Assembly: GCA_035462025.1 (NCBI GenBank)
Contig: DATHUR010000121.1
Location: forward strand, 1 to 64,000
Source: Egicoccus sp035462025
GTDB lineage: Bacteria > Actinomycetota > Nitriliruptoria > Nitriliruptorales > Nitriliruptoraceae
Length of the DNA stretch: 64,000 bases
Direction: 5' to 3'
Below the pieces are notes generated by a model. The model did no database searches. It was given only the letters and a program-made list of their open reading frames with translations, and had not been told where the DNA came from. Shown here one piece after another: positions 15,046-23,281 of the stretch (the first letter of the stretch is position 1; each line of letters begins with the position of its first letter). The position numbers and the translations under genes were made by a program.

Positions 15046-15119
15046 CGCCTGCGCAGGGGGCGTTCCGCCCCTGGCACTCGGCTCCACTCGCCGGCTTCGC
15101 TTCGCTCGCCGTCAGCCCC
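15046..15119 (+). repeat. Left arm of a 74-base inverted repeat around the deaminase gene
   Basis: The 74 bases match the reverse complement of the right arm (15757-15831) at all but two sites in the core plus a one-base end difference; weaker similarity continues to about 15150. It contains GGGGGCGTTCCGCCCC and TTCGCTTCGCTCGC. The loop between arms is about 640 bases and holds the whole deaminase gene. Confidence 0.8.
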
Positions 15120-15183
15120 TCCTACGGCGGTCACCCCGGCCTCCGCTCACGAAGCCCCTCGTGAACGCGGTTCCACTCGGCGG

Positions 15184-15663
15184 TCAGGTGAAGGGGAGGG
15201 TGGGGAGGTTTTCCTGGCCGTCGAGGAGGCGGACGCGGACGCCGCAGTCGCGCAGGAAGTCGCGGACCTCGTTCCAGCCGTCGTAGCGGCCGCCGGCGGC
15301 GACGACCTCGCCGATGCCGGAGTTGGCGATCAGCTTGGCGCAGCCGAAGCACGGTGCGCCGGTGCAGTACAGCGATGCGCCGGCGCGTTCCTCGGGGGAG
15401 GAGAACAGCAACGCGTTGGCCTCGGCGTGGATCGCGATGCAGCGCTCGTAGTCGTGGCCCTGCGGGGCGTCCGAGGCGGCGCGCGGGCAGGCGCCCTCGT
15501 CGCAGTGTCCGTACCCGGAGGGCCCGCCGTTGTAGCCGGTGGCCACGATGCGACGCCCCTGCACGATCACGGCACCGTGCTTGCGGCGGATACAGGTCGC
15601 CCGCGTCGACGTCGTCCGCGCGAGTTCAAGGAAGTAGTCGTCCCACGACACCCGCTGCCCCAC
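15184..15663 (-). CDS. Deoxycytidylate (dCMP) deaminase-like zinc hydrolase
   Basis: 159 residues of the cytidine/dCMP deaminase superfamily. Zinc motif one is IHAEANAL (His-Ala-Glu, with the proton-shuttle Glu), motif two is TGAPCFGCAKLI (Pro-Cys-x-x-Cys); a further ATGYNGGPSGYGHC and CPRAAS region matches ComEB/dCMP deaminases. Product would be dUMP for thymidylate synthesis. Start GTG 15663 has GGGAGG 8 bases upstream; the frame continues to 15861 but there encodes a basic stretch translated from the inverted repeat, which I exclude. The gene sits alone between the two repeat arms, an unusual setting for a housekeeping gene. Confidence 0.88.
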   Translation of the reverse strand: MGQRVSWDDYFLELARTTSTRATCIRRKHGAVIVQGRRIVATGYNGGPSGYGHCDEGACPRAASDAPQGHDYERCIAIHAEANALLFSSPEERAGASLYCTGAPCFGCAKLIANSGIGEVVAAGGRYDGWNEVRDFLRDCGVRVRLLDGQENLPTLPFT

Positions 15664-15756
15664 GACCCACCTCCCACGTGGCCGGAGCCTACACAGAGCC
15701 ATCGTGACCGCAGTCCCGACAGGCGAGGGAGCGGAGGGTGGGGCGGTCGCCGTAGC

Positions 15757-15831
15757 GGGGGCTGACAGCGAGCGAAGCGAAGCTGGCGAGTGGAGCCGAG
15801 TGCCAGGGGCGGAACGCCCCCTGCGCAGGCG
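15757..15831 (-). repeat. Right arm of the inverted repeat around the deaminase gene
   Basis: Mirror of 15046-15119. It covers the promoter side of the deaminase (gene start 15663) and ends 43 bases before the HPPD stop. The inner part contains GAGCGAAGCGAAG, a motif related to GAGCGAAGCGAGC near 19758-19778, hinting at a dispersed short repeat. Confidence 0.8.
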
Positions 15832-15873
15832 ACCGCCACACCCGGAGCGGGAGCACCGCAAGTCAGGCGAGGA

Positions 15874-16980
15874 TCAGAGGTTGCCTCGGCGATCCTGCGC
15901 GCGTTCGAGGGCTTCGAACAGCGCCTTGAAGTTGCCGGCACCGAAGCCGCGTGAGCCGTTGCGCTGGATGATCTCGTAGAAGACCGTGGGCCGGTCCTGG
16001 ACCGGTTCGGTGAAGATCTGCAGCAGGTAGCCCTCGTCGTCGCGGTCGACGAGGATGCCGAGCTTGGCGAGGTCGTCCCACGACTCGTCGACGTCGCCGA
16101 CCCGTTGCTTTGCCTCGACGTAGTACTCGGCGGGGACGGACAGGAAGGCCACGCCGCGGCGGCGCAGCGCGGTGACGGTGCGGACGATGTCGTCGGTGGC
16201 CAGCGCGAGGTGCTGCACACCGGGGCCGCCGTAGGCGTCGAGGTACTCCTCGATCTGTGACCGTTTGCGGCCCTCGGCCGGCTCGTTGATCGGCATCTTG
16301 ATCCGGCCGTCGCCGTCCCACAGCACCTTCGACATCAGCGCCGAGTACTCGGTCGAGATGTCCTCGTCGTCGAAGTGGCGCAACTGCGAGAAGCCGAGGA
16401 TGCGCTGGTAGAACTCGGCCCACTCGTCCATGTCGCCGTACGCGACGTTGCCGACGACGTGGTCGATCAACGCGAGGCCGACGTCGTCCCCGAGGAGGTC
16501 GGCGACCGGGTCGTGTGCGATCTCGGTGTAGCCGGGCAGGTGGACCCCGGAGTAGTCGCCGCGCTGCACGAAGCTGTGGATGGTCTCGCCGTAGGTCCCG
16601 ATCGAGGCGCAGACGACCTTGCCGAACTCGTCCTCGTCGATGCGGGGCTCGCCGTAGGGCTCGGCGCCGCGCGCGACCGCGAGTTCGAAGGCTTCCTCGG
16701 CGTCGGCGACGCTGAAGGCGACGTCGCGGATGCCGTCGCCGTGGCGCAGGACGTGGCGGTTGACCTCGTGGTCGGGGGCGAGGCCGGAGGTCATCACGAA
16801 GCGGATCGCCCCCTGCTCGAGCACGTAGGAGGCCCGGTCGCGCACGCCGGTCTCGGGGCCGGCGTAGCCGACGAGACGGAATCCGTAGGCGCTGCGGTAG
16901 AAGTGGGCGGCCTGCTTGGCGTTGCCGACCCAGAACTCGATGGCGTCGTAGCCGAGCAGCGGCAGATCCTGCGTGGTCAC
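15874..16980 (-). CDS. hppD: 4-Hydroxyphenylpyruvate dioxygenase
   Basis: 368 residues, close to the family norm. It converts 4-hydroxyphenylpyruvate, O2 to homogentisate and CO2 in tyrosine catabolism. Two VOC/glyoxalase-type halves are seen: about 10-140 and 165-345. Fe(II) ligands are in LIDHVVGN (His), GVQHLALATDD (His) and VFYEIIQRNG (Glu), and the C-terminal RGFGAGNFKALFEALE helix that closes the active site is intact. Start GTG 16980 follows a GAGGAGGGA ribosome site; the longer frame to 17079 adds an arginine-rich, unconserved extension. Homogentisate dioxygenase and the rest of the pathway are not in the window. Confidence 0.96.
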   Translation of the reverse strand: MTTQDLPLLGYDAIEFWVGNAKQAAHFYRSAYGFRLVGYAGPETGVRDRASYVLEQGAIRFVMTSGLAPDHEVNRHVLRHGDGIRDVAFSVADAEEAFELAVARGAEPYGEPRIDEDEFGKVVCASIGTYGETIHSFVQRGDYSGVHLPGYTEIAHDPVADLLGDDVGLALIDHVVGNVAYGDMDEWAEFYQRILGFSQLRHFDDEDISTEYSALMSKVLWDGDGRIKMPINEPAEGRKRSQIEEYLDAYGGPGVQHLALATDDIVRTVTALRRRGVAFLSVPAEYYVEAKQRVGDVDESWDDLAKLGILVDRDDEGYLLQIFTEPVQDRPTVFYEIIQRNGSRGFGAGNFKALFEALERAQDRRGNL

Positions 16981-17250
16981 GTGGTGCTCCCTCCTCGTCG
17001 CGCGACGGGTCTGACGTCGCGGCGAACCCTGGGTGCCGGCGGTCCGGTGGCGCGGGTCACGCGCTGTCGGAGTCGTCAACGAGTCGGGCGAACCGGATGT
17101 TTCGGTCGAACGACCAGCCGTTGACGGGCCGCCTGCCAGGGTACGGGCACCGCGCGGCGGGCCCCTCGCCGCGGCCCGGCCGGCGAGGCCGCGGCGCGGA
17201 GGTCGCAGCGAGCCCCGTTGCGTTGCGCGCCAAGCGCGCGTCGAGGCGGG

Positions 17251-17637
17251 TCAGGCCGGCGGGATCATGCCCGGCGGCAGGTCCGCGCGGCCCTCGAGCG
17301 GGGACAACTCGAACTCCTCGCGGCCGATGCGCAGGAACTCGACCGGGCGGTCATCGGCGAGGTGTTCGGCAACGATCTGCGGGACGTCCTCGACGGTGAC
17401 TCCGCCGTACCAGACGTCGTCGGGGGCGACGTACACGGTCGGCCCGACCATGCAGGGTTCGAGGCACCCGGACGCGACGACCTTGACGTCGACGAGGCCC
17501 TGGCGGCCGGTCTCCTCGCGCATCGCCTCGAACAGGCCCGCGGCGCCGCGGGCCGCACACGACGGCCTGGGATGCTCGGCTGGCCGTTCGTTGATGCACA
17601 CGAACACCCACTTGCGTGGCATGCCGACCCGGGCCAC
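17251..17637 (-). CDS. Thioredoxin-like [2Fe-2S] ferredoxin
   Basis: 128 residues. Cysteines 14 and 27 (VCINERP...SC) and 58 and 62 (ASGCLEPCMVGPTVYV) match the four ligands of the thioredoxin-fold 2Fe-2S ferredoxins (NuoE-like, (2Fe-2S) ferredoxin domain). The C-terminal GGVTVEDVPQIVAEHL helix is typical. Start GTG 17637 is six bases after AGGAG. Such proteins relay electrons in the cytosol; partner unknown. Divergent from the CoA-binding gene. Confidence 0.88.
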   Translation of the reverse strand: MARVGMPRKWVFVCINERPAEHPRPSCAARGAAGLFEAMREETGRQGLVDVKVVASGCLEPCMVGPTVYVAPDDVWYGGVTVEDVPQIVAEHLADDRPVEFLRIGREEFELSPLEGRADLPPGMIPPA

Positions 17638-17708
17638 CGCGGCTCCTTCGTCGCTGTCGGTACGGGTGGCACCGTAGCCTGTGGGTCCTGGCGACCATGG
17701 AGACGGCG

Positions 17709-18128
17709 ATGCGTGACGACGACCTGATCGAGGACCTGCTGACCAGGGCGCGTCGCATCGCGGTGGTCGGCGCCTCCGACCACCCGAACCGGCCGAGCTA
17801 CGGGGTGGTGGGGCGCGTGCTGCAGGCCGGGTTCGAGGTCGTGCCGGTCAACCCCAACGCCACGACGGTGCACGGCATCCCGGCCGTGGCGAGCCTGGCC
17901 GACATCGACGGACCGGTCGACCTCGTCGACGTCTTCCGGCGCGTCGAGCACACGCCCGACGTGGTGCGCGAGGCCGCCGCGATCGGCGCCCCGGCCGTGT
18001 GGCTGCAGAGCGGACTGCGCTCGCCCGAGGCGCGCCGGCTGGCCGACGAGGCCGGCATGACCTACGTCGAGGACCGCTGCCTGGCCGTCGAGGTCGCGGT
18101 CCGCGGCGTGCGTGCCGACGCGGGCTAG
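17709..18128 (+). CDS. CoA-binding domain protein (YccU-like)
   Basis: 139 residues forming one Rossmann CoA-binding domain: RRIAVVGASDHPNRPSYGVVGRVLQAGFEVVPVNPN, then VDLVDVFRRVEHTPDVVREAAAIGAPAVWLQSG and EAGMTYVEDRCLAV, the ordered motifs of this family (related to the succinyl-CoA synthetase alpha N-terminal domain). The biochemical role of the family is not established. ATG 17709 is preceded by GGAGA; an ATG at 17697 would add four residues. The stop overlaps the convergent FolP-like gene by 4 bases. Confidence 0.88.
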   Translation: MRDDDLIEDLLTRARRIAVVGASDHPNRPSYGVVGRVLQAGFEVVPVNPNATTVHGIPAVASLADIDGPVDLVDVFRRVEHTPDVVREAAAIGAPAVWLQSGLRSPEARRLADEAGMTYVEDRCLAVEVAVRGVRADAG

Positions 18129-18991
18129 CCGTCACGACCTGACGAAGCACGCCCGTCGGATCGGTAGAAGGCGGGGTCGAGGGCGGCGTCGCGGGCCAGG
18201 GTGGACCGGCCTTCGACCACGTCGAGCACGTCGAGGAACTGCTTGGCGGCCGCGACGTCGTGGACCCGGGCGATGGTGCCCGGCACCGCCGCGAGCGGCA
18301 CCAACGCCGCCAGGGTGCCGGGCCCGCGTTCGTGTGGGACGACCCGGGCGATGGTGCCGATGAAGTCCTTGCGCGAGATCGCGACGAGGAAATCGTTGGC
18401 GAACCGGGCCCGGAGCGTGGGCAGGCCGGCGAGGACCGCGACGGTCTGCGCCGGTGTCTTCGACAGGTCGATCCCGGGGTCGAGGAGTACCCGCTCGGAC
18501 GCGATGCCGGCGCCGGCGAGCCGGTCGAGTTGCCGCTCGAACCAGTCGCCGACCTCGGCGACGACGTCGGTGTACAGGTCGGGGTCGGTCAGCCGCTGCT
18601 TGACCGGGCCGATGTTGTGCGTGAGCACCAGATCGGCGTCGCAGTCCGCCAGCACCTCGAGCATGGCCGGGTCGTCCGTGCCGGAGTAGTCGTTGACGAT
18701 CGACGCGCCTGCGGCGACCACCCCGGCGGCCACCTGCGGCTTGTAGGTGTCGACGCTGACGTTCACCCCCTCGCCGGCCAGCGCGGCCACGACCGGCTCG
18801 AGCGCGGCGAGTTCCTCCTCGGCCGGGACGACCGGCGTGCTCGGCGAGGCGCTCTGGGCGCCGAGATCGATCACGTCGGCGCCGGCGGCGACCAGCGCCA
18901 GGGCGGTGGCGATCGCGTCGTCGTTGGTCGCGGCCACCGTCGAGAACGAGTCGGGGTTGAGGTTGACGATGCCCATCAGGCGTGGGTTCAC
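18125..18991 (-). CDS. Dihydropteroate synthase-like protein (FolP2 type)
   Basis: 288 residues with the TIM-barrel order of DHPS: MGIVNLNPDSFS, GADVIDLGAQSASP, VSVDTYKPQVAAG, IVNDYSGT, LLDPGIDLSKTPAQ, ISRKDFIG and IARVHDV. Several pterin- and pABA-site positions differ from FolP1 (for example GGESTRPG is here GAQSASPS), as in mycobacterial FolP2, which does not complement DHPS loss. It is directly upstream-coupled to a gpgS-like gene on the minus strand, the same pairing as Rv1207-Rv1208 in Mycobacterium tuberculosis, supporting a FolP2-like role rather than folate synthesis. Start GTG 18991 overlaps the gpgS stop region by 4 bases. Confidence 0.85.
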   Translation of the reverse strand: MNPRLMGIVNLNPDSFSTVAATNDDAIATALALVAAGADVIDLGAQSASPSTPVVPAEEELAALEPVVAALAGEGVNVSVDTYKPQVAAGVVAAGASIVNDYSGTDDPAMLEVLADCDADLVLTHNIGPVKQRLTDPDLYTDVVAEVGDWFERQLDRLAGAGIASERVLLDPGIDLSKTPAQTVAVLAGLPTLRARFANDFLVAISRKDFIGTIARVVPHERGPGTLAALVPLAAVPGTIARVHDVAAAKQFLDVLDVVEGRSTLARDAALDPAFYRSDGRASSGRDG

Positions 18992-19752
18992 GACGGCTCC
19001 GGGGGATGGGACGGGAGGGCGGGCACGGCGGATTCCGAGGATGCCCTGGCGCGGGCGGTGGCGAGGGCGACGTCCATCACCTCGCGTGCGACCACGGCGA
19101 GTTCGTCGACGTCCTTGTGACGGTGGGCGATCGGCTCGAGGTCGACCTCGGCCACCGAACCGGAGCCGTGTGCGGCCTCGAGCCCGAGCAGCATGGACAG
19201 CTCGAGCCCGTAGCCGGGATGCAGGTCGAGGTCGCGGACGGCCGCCGTGCGCACGGCGACCTGTCCCGACAGCGGGTCGCGGAGCCCGGCCAGCCGACTG
19301 CCGAGCAGTTCGAGCGCCGGCCGCGCCACCAGTTCGCTGACCCGTCCGGAACGCACGGTGCCGCTCGCGGGGTCGAGGCGGCGGCACACGCCCTTGACCA
19401 GGGCGACCTCGCCGCTCAGCGCCCCGAGCAACACCTCGACGCTGCGCGTGGTCAGGCCTTCGACGTCGGCGTCGAGGAGCACGACCCGTTCCGCGTCGGT
19501 CGATCGCAGGAGTGCGGCGACGCTGTCGCCCTTCCCCCGCACCGGGCGCCCGGCGAGGTCCGCAGCGGCGACGACCGCCAGCCCGTGGTCGTCGGCGAGC
19601 GCGACGGAGTCGTCGGTCGACCCACCGTCGAGCAGGACCACCCGGCCGGCGAGTCCGGCGGCCACGACCTCGGTGGCGAAGCCGGCGAGGCGGGGGACGT
19701 GCGCCGCCTCGTTCAGCGCCGGGAAGGCGAGCAACGTCGTCTCGTGTCTCAC
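18988..19752 (-). CDS. gpgS: Glucosyl-3-phosphoglycerate synthase-like glycosyltransferase (GT81)
   Basis: 254 residues. A GT-A fold with FPALNEAAHV, VVLLDGGSTDDS, RGKGDSVAALL, VVLLDADV (the DxD-type metal site), VKGVCRR, SELVARPALELLGSRLAGLRDPLSGQ, GYGLELSMLLGL and a final IAHRHKD: all in the order of actinobacterial GpgS, which makes glucosyl-3-phosphoglycerate, the first precursor of methylglucose lipopolysaccharides and of glucosylglycerate. It is shorter than the mycobacterial enzyme (about 324) at the N-terminus. Upstream the plus-strand DivIVA gene starts 88 bases away and downstream it overlaps the FolP-like gene by 4 bases. Confidence 0.88.
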   Translation of the reverse strand: MRHETTLLAFPALNEAAHVPRLAGFATEVVAAGLAGRVVLLDGGSTDDSVALADDHGLAVVAAADLAGRPVRGKGDSVAALLRSTDAERVVLLDADVEGLTTRSVEVLLGALSGEVALVKGVCRRLDPASGTVRSGRVSELVARPALELLGSRLAGLRDPLSGQVAVRTAAVRDLDLHPGYGLELSMLLGLEAAHGSGSVAEVDLEPIAHRHKDVDELAVVAREVMDVALATARARASSESAVPALPSHPPEPS

Positions 19753-19839
19753 GGGTCCCCTGTCTCGCTCGCTTCGCTCGCTCGTTGCCACCCTCGTTCC
19801 GCCATACTGCCGCCTCGAACCGGCACTGGCGGGAGCGCG

Positions 19840-20139
19840 ATGCTGACCTGGATCCTCGTCACGGTCACGGCGGTCGCCGCGATCGGGGTACTGGCGCTGC
19901 TCGTCCTGCGCGAGCCGCTCGGCGAACCGCGCCCGGTGCCGCCGGTCGCGGGGCCCGACGACGTCCGGCGCGGCTTCCGGCTGGTGTGGCCCGGCTACGA
20001 CCCCGCCGAGGTCGACGCCCACCTCGCCCAGATCGAGCGGACGTGGTCGGGTGGAGACGATCGGGGTGGTGGGCGGGATCGGTTAGGTGAGGAACTCGAG
20101 GATGGTGGCGGCGATGGCGCCGGGGGCTTCGAGGGGTGA
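19840..20139 (+). CDS. Small membrane protein with a DivIVA-type segment
   Basis: 99 residues. One hydrophobic helix (about 5-25) followed by RRGFRLVWPGYDPAEVDAHLAQIERTW, the DivIVA-domain N-terminal motif (F-x-x-x-x-x-G-Y-D-x-x-x-V-D-x-F/L). The last 30 residues are Gly/Asp/Glu-rich and overlap the 3' end of the convergent hydrolase by 57 bases. In mycobacteria a protein of this type (Rv1209) follows folP2-gpgS, so this is the same neighbourhood in a divergent arrangement. Likely membrane tethered near the growing envelope, by inference. Confidence 0.75.
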   Translation: MLTWILVTVTAVAAIGVLALLVLREPLGEPRPVPPVAGPDDVRRGFRLVWPGYDPAEVDAHLAQIERTWSGGDDRGGGRDRLGEELEDGGGDGAGGFEG

Positions 20140-20853
20140 CCAGTGCCCGACGTCGGGGACGACCTTGACGCGGCTGACCGGGATCGAGGACTTGAGCTCC
20201 TCGGCCATGGCCAGCGGGGTCGAGCGGTCGTGCGCGCCGGTGACGATCAGGCTCGGTTGGCCGATCTCGTCCCGCCGGATCTTCGGGGCGTCGGCCAGCG
20301 CGCGGCACGACTTGGCGTAGCTCTGGGGCTCGTTGCGCAGGAACATCTCGCGGAGCAGGCCGACCATGCCGCTGTGGACCGCGTGGCTCTGGGGCGAGAC
20401 CGCTCCCTCGAGCCAGGCGTCCACCAGCGGGTCCATCCCGTCGGTCTCGACCAGGTCGGCGCGCTCGCGGTAGGCGTCGGCGGTCGGCGGCTGGAAGTAG
20501 CTGATCCCGCCGACGAGGACCAGTTGATCGCAGGTCTCGGGGCTGGTCTGGGCGAGGTGCTGCGCGACGAGCGTGCCCATCGAGTGCCCGACCAGGGTGA
20601 CGGCGGGCAGTTCGAGGTGGCGGATCAGTTTCTGGATGTCCTTGGCCCAGCCCTCGATCGAGAACTTGCCGCGGCCCTGGCTGCGGCCGTGGCCACGCAG
20701 GTCGGGGGCGATGCAGTGGTGGTGCTGTTTCATGGCCTGCATGACGCCGTGCCAGACGTTGGCGCTACCGCCGAGGCCGTGCACGAACACGACCGGCGGC
20801 CCTTCGCCGTAGCTGACGTAGTGCAGGGTGTTGCCGTCGATGTCGGCGAACAT
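20083..20853 (-). CDS. Alpha/beta hydrolase
   Basis: 256 residues, single alpha/beta hydrolase domain. Oxyanion-hole strand VVFVHGLGG, nucleophile elbow VGHSMGT (Ser), acid in VTGAHDRSTP (Asp) and base in VPDVGHWSPLEAP (His) form the triad. The opening GNTLHYVSYGEG and the PDLRGHGRS loop resemble epoxide hydrolase/haloperoxidase-like and BPHL-type esterases. Substrate unknown. Start ATG 20853. It overlaps the DivIVA-domain gene tail to tail. Confidence 0.9.
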   Translation of the reverse strand: MFADIDGNTLHYVSYGEGPPVVFVHGLGGSANVWHGVMQAMKQHHHCIAPDLRGHGRSQGRGKFSIEGWAKDIQKLIRHLELPAVTLVGHSMGTLVAQHLAQTSPETCDQLVLVGGISYFQPPTADAYRERADLVETDGMDPLVDAWLEGAVSPQSHAVHSGMVGLLREMFLRNEPQSYAKSCRALADAPKIRRDEIGQPSLIVTGAHDRSTPLAMAEELKSSIPVSRVKVVPDVGHWSPLEAPGAIAATILEFLT

Positions 20854-21033
20854 GGCGCGAAGTCCTTTTTCGTCACCCTGGTCGCGGCGCCCATGGGGCG
20901 CGCGCCCGATCAGGTGGATGGGAGCCCGAGCAGTCGGGCGGTGGCGCAAGCGGCGCCGCGGGCGGCCGCAGCCTAGCTTTCGTTGCCGCAGGCGTGGCGG
21001 CACGACGTGATCGCGGGAGTCGGAGGAGACGGC

Positions 21034-21486
21034 ATGCGTCTCGAGGTGGTGCGGCACGCGCGGGTCGGTCCCGAGACGGTGTGGCAGGTGCTGACCGCCT
21101 GGGAGCGCCAGCCGGAGTGGATGCTCGACGCCAAGGCGGTCGAGGTGCTCACCCCGCTGCGCGAGGGGGTCGGCGTCACGATCCGGTGTCCGACCAACCT
21201 GCTCGGCGTGACCGTCCAGGACGTGATGCGGGTGACCGGTTGGGACCCGCCCCGCCGGCTCGAGGTGGAGCACCTGGGCTCGATCATCACCGGTTCCGGC
21301 GCGTTCGAACTCGAGGCCGAGCCCGGCGGGACCCGCGTGACGTGGTGGGAGCAGGTCGACCCGCCGCTCGGACGCCTCGGCGCCTGGGGGGCCGAGACGG
21401 TGGTCCTGCCGGTGCTCGAACGCATCTTCGGCCGCAGCCTGCACAACCTCGTACGTCTCGCCGAGGACTGGGCGATCGGGCGCTGA
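21034..21486 (+). CDS. SRPBCC (START/polyketide cyclase-like) family protein
   Basis: 150 residues with the helix-grip pattern: MRLEVVRHARVGPETVWQVLTAWERQPEWM, then successive beta strands with GGTRVTWWEQVDPP and a long C-terminal helix (LERIFGRSLHNLVRLAEDWA). Binds a hydrophobic ligand or lipid in this superfamily; no catalytic residue can be named. ATG 21034 has GGAGGAG (21022-21028) before it. No tightly coupled neighbour. Confidence 0.85.
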   Translation: MRLEVVRHARVGPETVWQVLTAWERQPEWMLDAKAVEVLTPLREGVGVTIRCPTNLLGVTVQDVMRVTGWDPPRRLEVEHLGSIITGSGAFELEAEPGGTRVTWWEQVDPPLGRLGAWGAETVVLPVLERIFGRSLHNLVRLAEDWAIGR

Positions 21487-21537
21487 GCCTGGGGGCGACG
21501 ACGGTCAGACATCCGACCGTGGCCTACGGTGTCGTGC

Positions 21538-22326
21538 ATGGGTTCGTTCGACGTCATTCGCGATGGGCGTGGGTCGCGCTTCGTGGCGGTGGGCCCGGAG
21601 GGCGGGGAACACGGTCACGCGGTCGTGCGGCGACGTCCCGATCGCCGAACGTTCGTGTTCGTGCTCGACGCCTCCGCCGACGCATGCCGGACCCTGTTGG
21701 CCGCGGTTGCCCGAGACGTCGACGGGCCGCTGCACACCACGGTCGAGGCCTCCGATGCCGCGCGGCTCGCGGACCTGGCCTCCGCGGGGTTCGTGCCGAC
21801 GCGCCGTGAGAGCGAGTACGTCCTGGACGTCGCCACCGCGCTCGGGCGGCTCGGGGACGCGTCCCTGCCGACGGGTTACGTGCTGGCGAACGTCGGAGAT
21901 GTCCCGCCGGACGAGCTGCGTGTCCTCGACGACCGGTTGCGTCAGGACGTGCCCGGCACGGACGGGTGGGAGTGGGACGCGGCCGGATTCCACGACGAGA
22001 CCTATGACCCCGGGCAGTTCGATCCGCAGCTGTACTGGATCGCGGTGCACCAGGTCGACGGCGAGCGTGTCGGGCTCGTGCGGGTGTGGCGGCGTCCCGA
22101 GGCCTTCCGGCTGGGACTGATCGCCGTGCTGCCCCGGCATCGCCGTCGAGGCATCTCGCGCGGGTTGCTCGGCCACGTGTTGGGCAGACTCGACGCCCGT
22201 GGGGTCGGCGAGGTCGTCACCGAGATCGACGACGGCAACGAGGCGTCCCGTGGCCTGCTGATCGGCCTCGGTGTCCGGCGGATCGGCGGGTCGGTCGAAC
22301 TGGTGCGTGGCGGCGCCGCGCGGTGA
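21538..22326 (+). CDS. GNAT family N-acetyltransferase
   Basis: 262 residues with two GNAT-like halves: the N-terminal one (about 1-90) is degenerate, the C-terminal one (about 150-255) keeps the acetyl-CoA loop LIAVLPRHRRRGISRGLLGHVL (R/Q-x-x-G-x-G/A-like), followed by a VVTEIDDGNEASRGLLIGLGV strand-helix. It should acetylate an amine; target unknown. Start ATG 21538. Ends 18 bases before the convergent thioesterase. Confidence 0.82.
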   Translation: MGSFDVIRDGRGSRFVAVGPEGGEHGHAVVRRRPDRRTFVFVLDASADACRTLLAAVARDVDGPLHTTVEASDAARLADLASAGFVPTRRESEYVLDVATALGRLGDASLPTGYVLANVGDVPPDELRVLDDRLRQDVPGTDGWEWDAAGFHDETYDPGQFDPQLYWIAVHQVDGERVGLVRVWRRPEAFRLGLIAVLPRHRRRGISRGLLGHVLGRLDARGVGEVVTEIDDGNEASRGLLIGLGVRRIGGSVELVRGGAAR

Positions 22327-22344
22327 CCGGGGCCAGGTGAGACG

Positions 22345-22758
22345 TCAGACCGTGGCCTGGGGGCGGGTGCGGCGCGCGTCGACCTCTTCGCGGAACGCGG
22401 CCAGGGTGACGACCCGCTGCTCGACCGAGCCGCGGGCGACGATGGTGGTCCCGTGACGCACGATGACCTCGCAGACCAGCTTGCCGGAGGTCACGGTGGC
22501 GACGGTCGCGGTCAGCACGACGTCCTCGCCGATGGGGACCGGTGCGCGGTGCATGAGGTCCACGCCGGCGCCGACGCCCTCCTCACCCGCCTCGAGGTGG
22601 GGGACGAGCAGTGACCGGGCGACCTGTTCCATGTGGCCGATCATGGCGGTGGTGCCGTACACCGGGTGGATCCGCTCGCCGGCGACGGTCGCGGCCATGT
22701 CGGGGGTGACGGTCACCTCGAGGGTGGCCGTCGCGCCGCGGGGAGGTCCGACTCGCAT
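22345..22758 (-). CDS. FlK-like hot-dog thioesterase
   Basis: 137 residues. The hot-dog pattern of fluoroacetyl-CoA thioesterase FlK and its relatives: VYGTTAMIGHMEQVARSLL (the catalytic Thr and Glu region), GAGVDLMHRAPVPIGEDVVL (the His region) and CEVIVRHG. Likely hydrolyses a short or unusual acyl-CoA. A second, shorter relative is at 25767-26159. Start read at 22758; upstream is the cupin gene on the same strand with a 55-base gap. The physiological substrate cannot be deduced. Confidence 0.8.
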   Translation of the reverse strand: MRVGPPRGATATLEVTVTPDMAATVAGERIHPVYGTTAMIGHMEQVARSLLVPHLEAGEEGVGAGVDLMHRAPVPIGEDVVLTATVATVTSGKLVCEVIVRHGTTIVARGSVEQRVVTLAAFREEVDARRTRPQATV

Positions 22759-22813
22759 CGGCTGCAGGTCCTGATGTCGTGTGGTCGGCGGTGACCACGG
22801 TGGCGTGCGGCGG

Positions 22814-23281
22814 TCAGCCGCCGAGCAACCGGTCCAGGGTACGTCGTAGCGGACCCCGGCTGCCGTCCCCGTACCGGACGGCCTGCCGGTCGTCGCTCAC
22901 CGGGTCGGCGACGGGTGCCTCGCCGGGCGGCGACCCCATGGCGAGCACGATCAGGGGATCGGGAGCCCGGTTGTCGATCCCGTGCACCACGCCGGCCGGT
23001 ACGAGCATCGCACCCATCGGGTCGAGCCCGATCTCACCCTGGTCGGTGACGAACCACGAGCGGCCACCGACCACGGTGTAGGTGATGTCGCGGTCCGGTT
23101 CGTGGAGCACCCCGGTCGCCTGCTGCGGCTCGATGCACCACACGTCGAGGGCGAGGTGGTCGGTGGCGAACACGCGGACGCGGGTCGCCGCCTGCTCGTC
23201 GAAGCGCACGTAGTCGCGCAGGTCGACGGGCAGGACACCGGCCTGCTCGGCCGGTAGGTCTGGTGGCGGCGGGGTGTCCAT
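22814..23281 (-). CDS. Cupin domain protein
   Basis: 155 residues. The strand order around VLHEPDRDITYTVVGGRSWFVTDQGEIGLDPMGAMLVPAGVVHGIDN has a cupin motif-2 (P-x-G-V-x-H) and a motif-1-like segment with His, so a small metal-binding beta barrel is expected. Function is not deducible: it could sense or modify a small acid. The proline-rich first 15 residues precede the domain. Start ATG 23281 is on the opposite strand to and 103 bases before pepA. Confidence 0.75.
   Translation of the reverse strand: MDTPPPPDLPAEQAGVLPVDLRDYVRFDEQAATRVRVFATDHLALDVWCIEPQQATGVLHEPDRDITYTVVGGRSWFVTDQGEIGLDPMGAMLVPAGVVHGIDNRAPDPLIVLAMGSPPGEAPVADPVSDDRQAVRYGDGSRGPLRRTLDRLLGG

Larger units (their letters stand above)
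14608..15183. other. 576-base non-coding stretch between MocR and the deaminase gene
   Basis: Apart from the MocR operator-like boxes, this holds four copies of CTCCCACCG (near 14699, 14878, 14893 and 14979), a 12-bp hairpin (14966-14995) and the left arm of the long inverted repeat (15046-15119). I see no convincing gene: short frames through it are arginine- and proline-rich and lack ribosome sites. Confidence 0.6.

Noticed and set aside
15664..15861. N-terminal extension of the deaminase frame
   Set aside because: It is encoded by the inverted repeat arm and has no homology; the GGGAGG-led GTG at 15663 fits the family start.
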